NCBI GenBank assembly: GCA_030546905.1 | Contig: JAUOPI010000005.1 | Span: forward strand, 62,001-126,000 | From: Granulosicoccaceae sp. 1_MG-2023 | GTDB lineage: Bacteria; Pseudomonadota; Gammaproteobacteria; Granulosicoccales; Granulosicoccaceae | Reading direction: 5' to 3' | Length of the DNA: 64,000 nucleotides | In this document: positions 35,298 to 43,179 of the stretch, piece after piece | How the letters are laid out: each line of letters opens with the position of its first letter | How positions within the stretch are numbered: position 1 is the stretch's first letter | Notes under the pieces: generated by a model | Seen by the model: only the letters and a program-made list of their open reading frames with translations | Databases searched by the model: none | What the model was told of the DNA's origin: nothing | Made by a program: the position numbers and the translations under genes

Positions 35298-36149
35298 ATG
35301 TATATCAGTGCAAAACCTGTCCCGGCGTCTGCCGGGGTAGGTCTCAGGCACGGGCACTTTGATGATGTTCTGCAATCTGCGGAGCCGCTCAGCTGGCTCG
35401 AAGTGCATACCGAAAACTTCCTCGGTGGCGGGATGGTGTTGCGTTATCTGGAACAGGTTGCAGAACGCTGGCCGGTAAGCTTTCACGGGGTTGGCTTATC
35501 GCTTGGCAGTGCCGGTGCTCCCGATGAAACGCATTTGCAGAAAATCAGTCGCTTGTTTTCACGTATTGAACCCGCGATGGTTTCCGAGCATTTAAGCTGG
35601 AGTGTTTCTGACGGTGCGTATTTAAATGATCTTTTACCGCTGCCTTATACAAAAGAATCGCTGCGTATTTTTGTTGAAAATGTCCAGCGCGTGCAGGATG
35701 TATTTAATAGAAAAATACTGATTGAAAACCCTTCCCGCTATCTGGCCTGCCAGGCGGATGAATTCTCTGAACCGCAGTTTCTGAACGCGCTGGTCCGGCA
35801 GTCCGGCTGCGGGTTGCTGCTCGATCTGAACAATGTCTTTGTCAGCGCCGCCAATCTTAAGTTCAGCGTCAGTGATTATCTGGCTGAGATTGATTTTGCT
35901 GCGGTAGGCGAGCTGCACCTGGCCGGGCATAGCGTGCGTGAAACGTCCGCCGGGCCGGTTTTGATCGATGATCATGCCAGTGCGGTGTGTGAGGCGGTCT
36001 GGGCGCTGTACCGGCAGTGTGCTGCGGATCTGCCGGAGGTGCCGCTGTTGATTGAGCGCGATGCCAATCTGCCGCCGCTGCGTGCCTTGCTGGCTGAGGC
36101 CCGTAAAGCCGATACGATCCGGGAGCGCTGTTGTGCACGGGTTGCCTGA
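35298..36149 (+). CDS. bufB: MNIO-family (DUF692) RiPP-modifying oxidase
   Basis: A 283-residue TIM-barrel protein of the multinuclear non-haem iron oxidase family. The metal-ligand motifs are all present in order: LRHGHFDDVL, LEVHTENFL, FHGVGLSLG, VSEHLSW, LIENPSRYL, LLLDLNNVFV, ELHLAGH, IDDHASA and IERDANLPP. It should modify cysteines of the BufA precursor in the cytoplasm before export. The ATG at 35298 has a weak ribosome site, suggesting coupling to bufA. Its 5' half is more AT-rich than its 3' half. It overlaps the next gene by 17 bp. Confidence 0.92.
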   Translation: MYISAKPVPASAGVGLRHGHFDDVLQSAEPLSWLEVHTENFLGGGMVLRYLEQVAERWPVSFHGVGLSLGSAGAPDETHLQKISRLFSRIEPAMVSEHLSWSVSDGAYLNDLLPLPYTKESLRIFVENVQRVQDVFNRKILIENPSRYLACQADEFSEPQFLNALVRQSGCGLLLDLNNVFVSAANLKFSVSDYLAEIDFAAVGELHLAGHSVRETSAGPVLIDDHASAVCEAVWALYRQCAADLPEVPLLIERDANLPPLRALLAEARKADTIRERCCARVA

Positions 36150-36888
36150 GTGGCAGCGGCATTTCGCTGCCGCCGTGTATCGTGACGGCGATATCAGCGG
36201 GCTTGGGCTGCGCGGCGCTTTGCCTGCCACTCAGTTGATCCATATTCACCGCAATCACTATCGCGCCAGTTTGCGTGACGCGCTGGCTGCTGTGTTTCCC
36301 GCCACCCGGGCCTTGCTTGGCGAAGCGTGTTTTGCAGCCTTGTGCGAGCGCTTTGTCTGTGCGCGGCCGCCGTGCGGACCTTGTTTGCACGAGTATGGCG
36401 AGGGCTTTGCGGCATGGTCAGGCAGCTGTGATGAACTTGCCGGTATGGCATTTGTGCCGGATCTGGCGGCTCTGGAGTGGGCGGTGCACGCCAGCTATCA
36501 CGCGGCTGATGCGCCGTGCCAGAGCCGCGATGATTTCCGTGCCATGGCGGCCAGCGGTTTCAGCCGGGCCATGCTGCGTCCGGCCGTGTTTCTGATACGG
36601 GCTGCAAAAGGCACGCTGCGCCTGCGCGAGTGGTGTTTGGCCGGCGGGCAAGGCGAGGGTGTGACGCCGGACGTGCAGGATCGGGAGCACATTCTGGTGT
36701 GTCGCCGCCGGGGCGTGGTGCAGTGTGAGTTACTGAGTCCCGCGCAGGCGGCCCTGCTGGAGGCGCTCGGGGATCACGGCGAACTGGAAGCGGCTTTTGC
36801 CTGTGCCCTGGCCTGCGAGCCGGAGTTCGATCTGCCGGCGCAGTTCCTGGCTTTTGTTGAGCGCGGCGTATTTAGCCGCTTTAGCTGA
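36133..36888 (+). CDS. bufC: DUF2063-family partner of the MNIO enzyme, Cys-rich
   Basis: A 251-residue protein of the DUF2063 family (N-terminal helical domain with FAAAVYRDGD and IHRNHYRASLRDALAAVFPATRALLGE; the family ending at PCLHEYGEGFAAW, then a C-terminal domain). Such proteins act as recognition partners of MNIO enzymes. GTG at 36133 lies 7 nt after GGGAG. Odd: about 12 cysteines, five within residues roughly 75-95 (EACFAALCERFVCARPPCGP), where the relatives I recall have other residues. No signal peptide. Confidence 0.85.
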   Translation: MHGLPEWQRHFAAAVYRDGDISGLGLRGALPATQLIHIHRNHYRASLRDALAAVFPATRALLGEACFAALCERFVCARPPCGPCLHEYGEGFAAWSGSCDELAGMAFVPDLAALEWAVHASYHAADAPCQSRDDFRAMAASGFSRAMLRPAVFLIRAAKGTLRLREWCLAGGQGEGVTPDVQDREHILVCRRRGVVQCELLSPAQAALLEALGDHGELEAAFACALACEPEFDLPAQFLAFVERGVFSRFS

Positions 36889-36920
36889 TCTTAAGGTCGC
36901 AAAGCGACGGAGTTTTTTCG

Positions 36921-37391
36921 ATGAAGCAATTGATTATAAAAGCCAACCGACAGCTGACTACGCTGGCGTTCAATACCCGCTCGCTGGCGCTGTTGCTGGC
37001 GCGCTTGTGGGTGGCGATGGTGTTTTTCCGTTCCGGCCTGACCAAAATCCAGACCTGGGATTCGACCCTGTATTTGTTCAGCTATGAATATCAGGTGCCG
37101 CTGCTGTCGCCGCAGAGCGCGGCGGTGCTGGGCACGGCAGCTGAGCTGATCCTGCCGGTACTGTTGGTGCTGGGTCTCGGCGGGCGTCTGTCAGCCGGTG
37201 CATTGTTTCTGTTTAATATCGTCGCGGTGCTGTCCTATCCGGGCTTGAATCAGGCCGGTATTAACCAGCATGTGGTCTGGGGCATGTTGCTGTTGTTGAT
37301 CTTCGCTTTCGGTCCCGGCCGCTGGTCGTTGGATACCTGGCTGGCGCGGAAACTGTCCGGCGGCGCGGGTGACCCCTCCCCAAATGTGTGA
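36921..37391 (+). CDS. bufD: DoxX-family membrane protein of the buf/gig operon
   Basis: A 156-residue protein with four hydrophobic helices and the DoxX pattern LARLWVAMVFFRSGLTKIQTWDST and a GGRLSAGALFLFNIVAV segment. DoxX proteins close many DUF2282-DUF692-DUF2063 operons (BufD / GigT position). Electron transfer or redox support in the inner membrane has been suggested; nothing here proves it. A small TCGC-AAA-GCGA hairpin and GGAG precede the ATG. Confidence 0.87.
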   Translation: MKQLIIKANRQLTTLAFNTRSLALLLARLWVAMVFFRSGLTKIQTWDSTLYLFSYEYQVPLLSPQSAAVLGTAAELILPVLLVLGLGGRLSAGALFLFNIVAVLSYPGLNQAGINQHVVWGMLLLLIFAFGPGRWSLDTWLARKLSGGAGDPSPNV

Positions 37392-37630
37392 AGAAGAACA
37401 CAAAAGCTGAGTGCTGGACTACAATCACGTCGTATCAGGCTATCGTCGGGGGATGATGTTCGTCGCATATTTTCCCTGCGTAAAGATGGCTGACCTAATT
37501 GGCGGGGCGTGATTGTGAGCGCCGTTCAGCTTTGACCGTGCTGCATCCGTATACTCGCCGTTCAGTTAACTACTGTTTGAAAACCCTGCCGGATCAGGAG
37601 TCCGGCAGGTTTTTGAGCCGAGGATGCATC
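37392..37630 (+). other. leader region ending in a terminator-like hairpin before the SGNH gene
   Basis: This 239-bp region lies between the bufferin-like operon and the SGNH hydrolase gene. A TACAAT -10-like element near 37420 has a poor -35. If used, the transcript would have a leader of about 200 nt that ends with a terminator-type hairpin directly before the ribosome site. No known riboswitch core was recognised. Confidence 0.35.
37581..37614 (+). terminator. terminator or attenuator hairpin
   Basis: The 9-bp stem CCTGCCGGA/TCCGGCAGG has a 7-nt loop, A residues before it and five T after. It could end the buf operon transcript (190 bp after bufD) or attenuate the SGNH gene, whose start codon is 17 bp downstream. 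Confidence 0.7.
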
Positions 37631-39034
37631 GTGACGTTCAATTCAGTTTCTTCTCCCCGTGTGGTTTGCCGGCGCTTGACCCCTCTGGCTGTGGCGCTGG
37701 CCGTGGCTGCTTTGAGTGCCTGTTCCGATAGTGACAGCGATGGTGCCGCCAGCAGTGTGGTCGACGACAGCTATGCGTTTGCCACCAGTGGCAGTGTGAG
37801 TGTGCCGGCATCCAAAGGGGTGTTGAGCAACGACGGGGCGGACTTTTCGTCGGTGGCGATCGAGTCCGGCCTGACCAGCGGCAGCACGCTCTCCTTGCTC
37901 AGTGACGGCTCCTTTACTTACAGCCCCGCCAGCGGTGTAAGCGAGGAAAGCTTTGTCTACAGCGCGGTCGACGAAGATGGCAACCGCGAGCAGGGCACGG
38001 TGACGCTCTATGTGGTGAACGGGACCAGCGCCTGCAGTGAGATCAATGTCAATTCCTCTTCGGTTTCCCTGTCTCTGGCACCGGGCGGTGTCAGTGCCGA
38101 TCTCGGCCTGAGTTTCTCCCTGAGTGCGCAGCCGGAGAAAGGTACGGTCAGCGGGCTGAGTGAAACCACCGGCCAGGCCACTTTCGCCTACAGCGGTGGC
38201 GCGCGCGGCGCCGACGCGATCGGTGTTACGGTCAGCGACGAGTTCGGCAATACGCTCAGTTACGAGCATGAGCTGGGCTTGTATCCGGTACGGATCATGC
38301 CGCTGGGCGATTCGATTACCCAGGGCATCAACGGCGAAGACAGCAGTGGTAATCCGACGCCGACCTCCGTGGCTGACCGGGTCGGTTACCGCGAATATCT
38401 TTACGATCTGTTGCTGGAAGACGGCTACTCATTTGATTTTGTCGGCGGCGAAAGCGCCGGTAGCAACGCGTTCAGCGATGTGGAGCACGAAGGGCATCCC
38501 GGTTTTACGGACTACGAATTGGCCGGCGAAAGTGACCCGGATTGCGGTGAGGGGACAAGTCAGGACTGTAATTCCGACGAGAACGGCGGTTTTAACGCCT
38601 CACAGGACGGTCTCTATAAGTGGCTGGCGGCCAATGGTGCGGATGTCCTGCTGATTCATGCCGGTACCAATAACGTCCGTTTCAGAACCACGGCGGACGG
38701 TCTTGAGCGCCTGCTCGATGAGCTCGATGGTTGGGAAAGCGATAACTGGTCGGCGCATGCCTTTGTGGCGAAAATTATCGACAAGAATAAGGCGGCCGAT
38801 GACCATGAGAATGTCGGCTACTACAACGCCAACGTGGAAACGCTGGTCAATAGCCGCATCAGCAGCGGCGACGACCTGACGCTGGTCGATATTTATTCGG
38901 CAGTCGGTACGGCCACCTCGACTGTTCTGTCGTCTGACGGCACCCATCCGACCGCAGCCGGTTACAAGCTGATGGCCGATGGCTGGAAAGAAGCCATCGA
39001 TGAGAACCCGCTGTTGCTGGGTAAATGTAATTAA
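37631..39034 (+). CDS. SGNH/GDSL hydrolase lipoprotein with cadherin-like N-terminal domains
   Basis: A 467-residue predicted lipoprotein (lipobox LSAC, Cys31). Residues 40-130 resemble a tandem-95/cadherin-like repeat (SVPASKGVLSNDG, DGSFTYSPASGVSEESFVYS). A second, weaker copy runs to about 220. The SGNH hydrolase follows: GDSITQG with Ser228, AGTNN and DGTH with Asp436/His439. It probably de-esterifies an extracellular glycan or lipid. GTG at 37631 follows GAGGATGC. The frame opens at 37499. The acetyltransferase gene follows 15 bp downstream. Confidence 0.87.
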   Translation: MTFNSVSSPRVVCRRLTPLAVALAVAALSACSDSDSDGAASSVVDDSYAFATSGSVSVPASKGVLSNDGADFSSVAIESGLTSGSTLSLLSDGSFTYSPASGVSEESFVYSAVDEDGNREQGTVTLYVVNGTSACSEINVNSSSVSLSLAPGGVSADLGLSFSLSAQPEKGTVSGLSETTGQATFAYSGGARGADAIGVTVSDEFGNTLSYEHELGLYPVRIMPLGDSITQGINGEDSSGNPTPTSVADRVGYREYLYDLLLEDGYSFDFVGGESAGSNAFSDVEHEGHPGFTDYELAGESDPDCGEGTSQDCNSDENGGFNASQDGLYKWLAANGADVLLIHAGTNNVRFRTTADGLERLLDELDGWESDNWSAHAFVAKIIDKNKAADDHENVGYYNANVETLVNSRISSGDDLTLVDIYSAVGTATSTVLSSDGTHPTAAGYKLMADGWKEAIDENPLLLGKCN

Positions 39035-39049
39035 GGCATCGGTGCGCAG

Positions 39050-39724
39050 GTGAACACTTTCCAGACCTTCTGGGCGCGGGCTTGTCTGAAGTTCGCCGGT
39101 CGCAGCCGGTTCGGACGCCGGGCGTATGCGCTGGCGGCTCTGGCCGCGCCGCCCTACAAAGGCGCAAGAGCGCTCGCCATGCTCACGCACCGGCCGTTTA
39201 TTGCCGGCTCTGCACGTCTGCACGGCGAGCAGATTTCCCTCGCTGAACAGAGCTTTGTCGGTGACCGGGTTGTGCTTTATCAGGCCGACGCGGACAGCCG
39301 TATCACGCTCGGCCGGCGTGCCTGTCTGAATCAGGATGTGGTGGTTGAGGTCGGCGAGGGTGGCGCTGTGACGGTTGGTGAAAACACCCATATCCAGCCG
39401 CGCTGTCAGTTGTCGGCCTATAAAGGCCAGCTGCGCATAGGCCGCGGCGTGCAGATTGCGCCCAACTGTGCTTTCTATCCCTATAACCACGGCTTTCTTG
39501 CCGGCCAGCCCATCGGCGATCAGCCGCTGACCAGCAAAGGCGGCATTGTGATCGAAGACGATGTCTGGCTGAGTTTCGGTGTGACCGTGCTCGACGGGGT
39601 GACCATCGGCGAAGGCGCGGTCATCGGTGCGGGGGCGGTTGTGGCAAAGGATATCCCGGCCGGGGCGATCGCCGCCGGCATCCCGGCAAAAGTCATTGGT
39701 CAGCGCGCCGCTAACCCCCAATAG
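39050..39724 (+). CDS. hexapeptide-repeat acyltransferase (LbH fold)
   Basis: This 224-residue protein has an N-terminal helical segment, then left-handed beta-helix repeats from about residue 75 (VVVEVGEGGAVTVGENTHIQ, VIEDDVWLSFGVTVLDGVTIGEGAVIGAGAV) and the GIPAKVIG end. The class includes WbbJ-type O-acetyltransferases for surface sugars. The catalytic His is probably in YNHGF. GTG start; operon with the SGNH hydrolase upstream (possible acetylation/deacetylation pair, inferred) and the GT2 gene 19 bp downstream. Confidence 0.87.
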   Translation: MNTFQTFWARACLKFAGRSRFGRRAYALAALAAPPYKGARALAMLTHRPFIAGSARLHGEQISLAEQSFVGDRVVLYQADADSRITLGRRACLNQDVVVEVGEGGAVTVGENTHIQPRCQLSAYKGQLRIGRGVQIAPNCAFYPYNHGFLAGQPIGDQPLTSKGGIVIEDDVWLSFGVTVLDGVTIGEGAVIGAGAVVAKDIPAGAIAAGIPAKVIGQRAANPQ

Positions 39725-39743
39725 GCCATAAGTCTGACACCCG

Positions 39744-40718
39744 ATGATCCCCGAAAACGAACAACCGCTGGTAAGCGTGGTAACACCTGTTTACAACGGC
39801 GAAGCCTATCTTGCCGAAGCGCTGGACAGTGTACTTGCGCAGAGCTACAGCCATTGGGAACTGTTGATTCTGGATAATGCCAGCGACGACGGTTCCTATG
39901 CGCTGGCGCAGCGCTATGCCGCGCAGGACAGTCGCATCCGGGTGTTCCGCAACGAGCAGCAGCTGGCGCAAATGCCGAACTGGAACCGTTCCATGTCGCT
40001 GATCAGTGATGAGAGCCGTTTCTGCAAGGTTGTGCACGCCGATGACTGGTTGTTTCCGGATTGCCTGATGCAGATGGTCTCGGCGGCAATGGCCGCGCCG
40101 CAGGCCGGGATTATCGGTGCGTATCGTCTCGAGGAAGAGTCAGTCAGTCTGGACGGTCTGCCGTTTCCGTCGCATTGCGTCGATGGCCGCGAGATGCTGC
40201 GCAAGCGTTTTCTCGGCGGGCCTGATCTGTTCGGCAGTCCCTCGTCGATCATGTACCGCTCGGATGAAGTACGCGCACGCCGTCCTTTCTATAACGAAGA
40301 CAATCTGCACGCCGACACCGAGGTCTGCTATGACATCCTGTTGCAGCGTGATTTTGCGTTTGTGCATCAGGTGCTGACCTTTACCCGCCGGCATAACGAA
40401 ACCACCAGTACTTTCGCCAAGCGCATGCAGACCTATATTCCGGCTGACCTGATGATGCTGAAAAAATACGGCGCCCGGGTGCTGAGCGAGGATGAGCTGA
40501 GCGGACTTGTTGAGCGCAAATTACAACACTACTACCGCTTTCTGGGGTTTCGTTTATGGAAGTCGCGCGAAGCGGCCTTCCGTGCTTTCTCTGACGAGTT
40601 CTGGGATTACCACAAGGCCGCTCTGCGGCGCGAAACCGGCGCTTTCAGCCGCGTGCGCGTGGCCCGCGGGCTGCTGCTGGCGGCCTACCGTGCGGTGATC
40701 AATAAAATCACGCTTTAA
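39744..40718 (+). CDS. glycosyltransferase family 2
   Basis: This 324-residue inverting glycosyltransferase has a GT-A fold: VSVVTPVYNGEAYLAEALDSV at residue 10, LILDNASDDGS and HADD (the metal-binding DxD-like pair near residue 94). Cytoplasmic with no clear membrane helix. The sugar is unknown. Its last 11 bp overlap the convergent VanZ-domain gene. Confidence 0.9.
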   Translation: MIPENEQPLVSVVTPVYNGEAYLAEALDSVLAQSYSHWELLILDNASDDGSYALAQRYAAQDSRIRVFRNEQQLAQMPNWNRSMSLISDESRFCKVVHADDWLFPDCLMQMVSAAMAAPQAGIIGAYRLEEESVSLDGLPFPSHCVDGREMLRKRFLGGPDLFGSPSSIMYRSDEVRARRPFYNEDNLHADTEVCYDILLQRDFAFVHQVLTFTRRHNETTSTFAKRMQTYIPADLMMLKKYGARVLSEDELSGLVERKLQHYYRFLGFRLWKSREAAFRAFSDEFWDYHKAALRRETGAFSRVRVARGLLLAAYRAVINKITL

Positions 40719-41790
40719 CCTTCCTGCGCTGGCGCAGCCACGCGCGTAGCGGGGCGAACAGCAGAACCGCTGTTGCAATACCGCCGGCATCAATCAACAC
40801 ATCAATTACATGCGGTGTCCGCGCCGTGGTCAGCAGTTGCAGTGTTTCGGTCGCGGCTGCGAGCGACAGGCCGGCCAGCACGATAAGCCGCACAGACGCC
40901 TGTCTCACCATCAGCAGCGCAATTGCGGTCAGGCTGAAAAACGCCAACCAATGGCCGAACTTGCTGATCGCCTGATCGGCTGTGCTCAGGTAGCCCGGCA
41001 GAATGGTGTCAATAGCGGTGTAAAGCGTGTCGGTCACGGCAGCGGGCAGTTTGCCGGCGATCTCGCCATCCAATCCGGTCACATTGGCTTTGGGCATCAG
41101 GGTGCCGGTAAAGGTCAGTGCGGCGGTCAGGCCGATCGCCAGCAGTGCGCGGTTGAGGCGGTAGCGGCGGATCAGTCCGGCCAGAATCCACACCCCGGTG
41201 CCGACCCAGAGTGCCACCAGCGTCTTGTGCATCAGGCCGAAACCCGCTTGTGCCTGTGCCGGTGTCAGGCGCAGCTGGCGGACTGACAGCGTGCCCTGCG
41301 CTTCGAGCATGCGTACCACAATCGACAGTCGCGGGGTCGGAGCAGGAATGTCGACAAAGGTGTCCAGCGTGCGCCAGTCGTGGCTGCCTTCAAGCGAGAT
41401 CAGCGTGTCACTGCCGAGGCGTTTGCCGTTGGCGTCTTCCCGCACCAGGGTGAGGGCGCCGTTTTCCCAGTTCTTCTCGCCGGCAACGATGTTTCGTGCG
41501 CTGAGCTCGGCCTGCAGGTGCAGCGGCCCTTCGCTGGCCGGGGCTGTGATTGTGCGGATCAGGCGTGCGTTATAGCCGGGCCGGTCCAGTGTGATCGAGG
41601 CGCTGTCGCCCTCAAGGCTGAAGAGCCGCGCGACACCTGATTGCTGCCAGTCGCCGAAGCCGTCGGCACTTGTGTCGACCAGCGCCGCGCCGCTGACTTT
41701 GTATTGCGGATAGAGGCTGAAGGCGAGCAGGGTGAGCAGCGTCATCGCGATAATCGCGCCGATCGCGCGCAGAGGATAGGTGTCGGTCAT
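40708..41790 (-). CDS. VanZ-domain membrane protein with extracytoplasmic N-terminal domain
   Basis: A 360-residue protein. The first helix at about 8-25 is followed by an exposed beta-rich domain of about 140 residues (DRPGYNARLIRTITAP..., carbohydrate-binding-like in its alternating pattern). A C-terminal helical bundle then carries the VanZ-type signature KFGHWLAFFSLTAIAL and ATETLQLLTTARTPHVIDVLIDAGG. Such proteins recur in exopolysaccharide loci. Not evidence for glycopeptide resistance. Convergent with the GT2 gene and divergent from the barrel lipoprotein gene. Confidence 0.82.
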   Translation of the reverse strand: MTDTYPLRAIGAIIAMTLLTLLAFSLYPQYKVSGAALVDTSADGFGDWQQSGVARLFSLEGDSASITLDRPGYNARLIRTITAPASEGPLHLQAELSARNIVAGEKNWENGALTLVREDANGKRLGSDTLISLEGSHDWRTLDTFVDIPAPTPRLSIVVRMLEAQGTLSVRQLRLTPAQAQAGFGLMHKTLVALWVGTGVWILAGLIRRYRLNRALLAIGLTAALTFTGTLMPKANVTGLDGEIAGKLPAAVTDTLYTAIDTILPGYLSTADQAISKFGHWLAFFSLTAIALLMVRQASVRLIVLAGLSLAAATETLQLLTTARTPHVIDVLIDAGGIATAVLLFAPLRAWLRQRRKVKA

Positions 41791-41878
41791 GGTCTCTCTG
41801 GGGATTAGTATTTGGTCACGATGCCGGCCTGAAGCGCGTCGTTATACTGGCGTTCACTTTCAGGAACAGGACAGCGTG

Positions 41879-43009
41879 GTGGAGTTTACCGTTTCCGGCA
41901 TCAAAACTTTAAGCCGACAGGCCGCTTGTACCGGTCTTGTAATGCTGCTGACAGCGTGTTTTCAGGCCGGGCGCAGCGAGGCGCCGCGGATTGAGGGCGA
42001 GGGCACCAAGTTTCATCCGGGGCACTACGTTTTTACTCAGATCAGCCGCAGTTATCCGCCGGCCGAGCGCAATGCGCGGCGTATCAGCTTTATTCAGGCG
42101 TATCTGGATGAGCCGGCGATCCGCGGCTTTGTCGCGCATATGGAGTGGCGCGTGCTTGAGCCGGAGCAGGGCAAATACAATCTGCAGCCGGTCGCCGATA
42201 TTCTGCGTACGCTCGAGGGCACTGACAAGCAGTTCGGTCTGTATATCCGTGACCGCAACTTCGGCGGCGACTGCAAAAGCGCGCCGGTGCCGGCCTATCT
42301 GAAGCAGGGCGGTGAGTTCGGCAAAAGCTATAAGCACGCCGGTGTGACCTGCATGGTCGAGTTGTACAAGCCGGCGGTGATGGACCGCAAAATCGCGCTG
42401 TACCGCGCCCTGGGCGAGGCCTTCGACTCGCATCCGAATTTCGAAATGATCACCGACGGTGAAACCGCCATCGGGGGTACCGGTGACTTCAGTCATCAGC
42501 AATGGCTGACGCAGCTCAAGCGCTTTTACACCGAGGCCAAGCAGGCTTTCCCGCACACCATGGTGCTGATGCAGGTCAACTTTCTCGGTAACGGCAGCCG
42601 CATGCTCGACGAGCTGGCCGCGCATATGGCGCAGGTCGGCGGTGGCGCGCTGGGCTTGCCGGATATGGTGCCGTGCCGGCGCCGCGACCTGCCCGAAGAG
42701 GATGTTTGCGGCTATTCCATCCCCGGTTATGACACGCTGAGAAAATACCGCGGCGTGTTATCCGTCTCGCCCAATGCTGAGACCTGGGACCTGCGCTACG
42801 ACGAAACCGACGAGGTGATGTCCATGGCGCTGGATTATCTGGGTGCCGATCATGTCTACTGGAGCAGTGCTTTTAGCAGCCGCAGGGATAAAGCTCCGGG
42901 CAAACCGTCCGATTACCTTACTGAGCAGGTTTTGCCTGCGATTAAAAAGGTTGAAGGGCGCATCAACAGCGCCTGCCCCGAAGCGCTAAAGCCTTGTCTT
43001 AGCGACTGA
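41879..43009 (+). CDS. barrel-like lipoprotein, possible glycoside hydrolase
   Basis: A 376-residue predicted lipoprotein (signal followed by lipobox LLTAC near residue 24). The segment HMEWRVLEPEQGKYNLQPV near residue 90 looks like the start of a GH-A type beta/alpha barrel (GH5, GH10 or GH42 style), with acidic residues in ITDGETAIGG and ETWDLRYDETDE. Activity is unproven and no family is firm. GTG at 41879 (or 41876) follows AGGA. The reading frame opens at 41780. Located inside a glycosyltransferase group, so trimming an exported polysaccharide is a reasonable inference. Confidence 0.68.
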   Translation: MEFTVSGIKTLSRQAACTGLVMLLTACFQAGRSEAPRIEGEGTKFHPGHYVFTQISRSYPPAERNARRISFIQAYLDEPAIRGFVAHMEWRVLEPEQGKYNLQPVADILRTLEGTDKQFGLYIRDRNFGGDCKSAPVPAYLKQGGEFGKSYKHAGVTCMVELYKPAVMDRKIALYRALGEAFDSHPNFEMITDGETAIGGTGDFSHQQWLTQLKRFYTEAKQAFPHTMVLMQVNFLGNGSRMLDELAAHMAQVGGGALGLPDMVPCRRRDLPEEDVCGYSIPGYDTLRKYRGVLSVSPNAETWDLRYDETDEVMSMALDYLGADHVYWSSAFSSRRDKAPGKPSDYLTEQVLPAIKKVEGRINSACPEALKPCLSD

Positions 43010-43179
43010 AATTCCGGTGCAAGCCCGCCTTAGTCGCAGAAATTAACGCAAAACTGTCTATAGTTAGCGTAAGTTGCGCGCGCCTTGCATCGTGCGCGCG
43101 CCTGCGTTTCTTCGTCGTGCCGCATCGTCCAAGCTGATGCCGCCGGACTCCAAAGACTACGGCCCCGAGTTTCCGATCC

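Noticed and set aside
37392-37630. Possible c-di-GMP riboswitch before the SGNH gene
   Set aside because: The conserved GEMM core (GGGACGCAAAGCC-type segment and the tetraloop-receptor part) is absent. Only a plain terminator-like hairpin is seen.
40708-41790. VanZ similarity read as glycopeptide resistance
   Set aside because: VanZ domains are widespread in membrane proteins of glycan loci, and no vanHAX-type genes are present.
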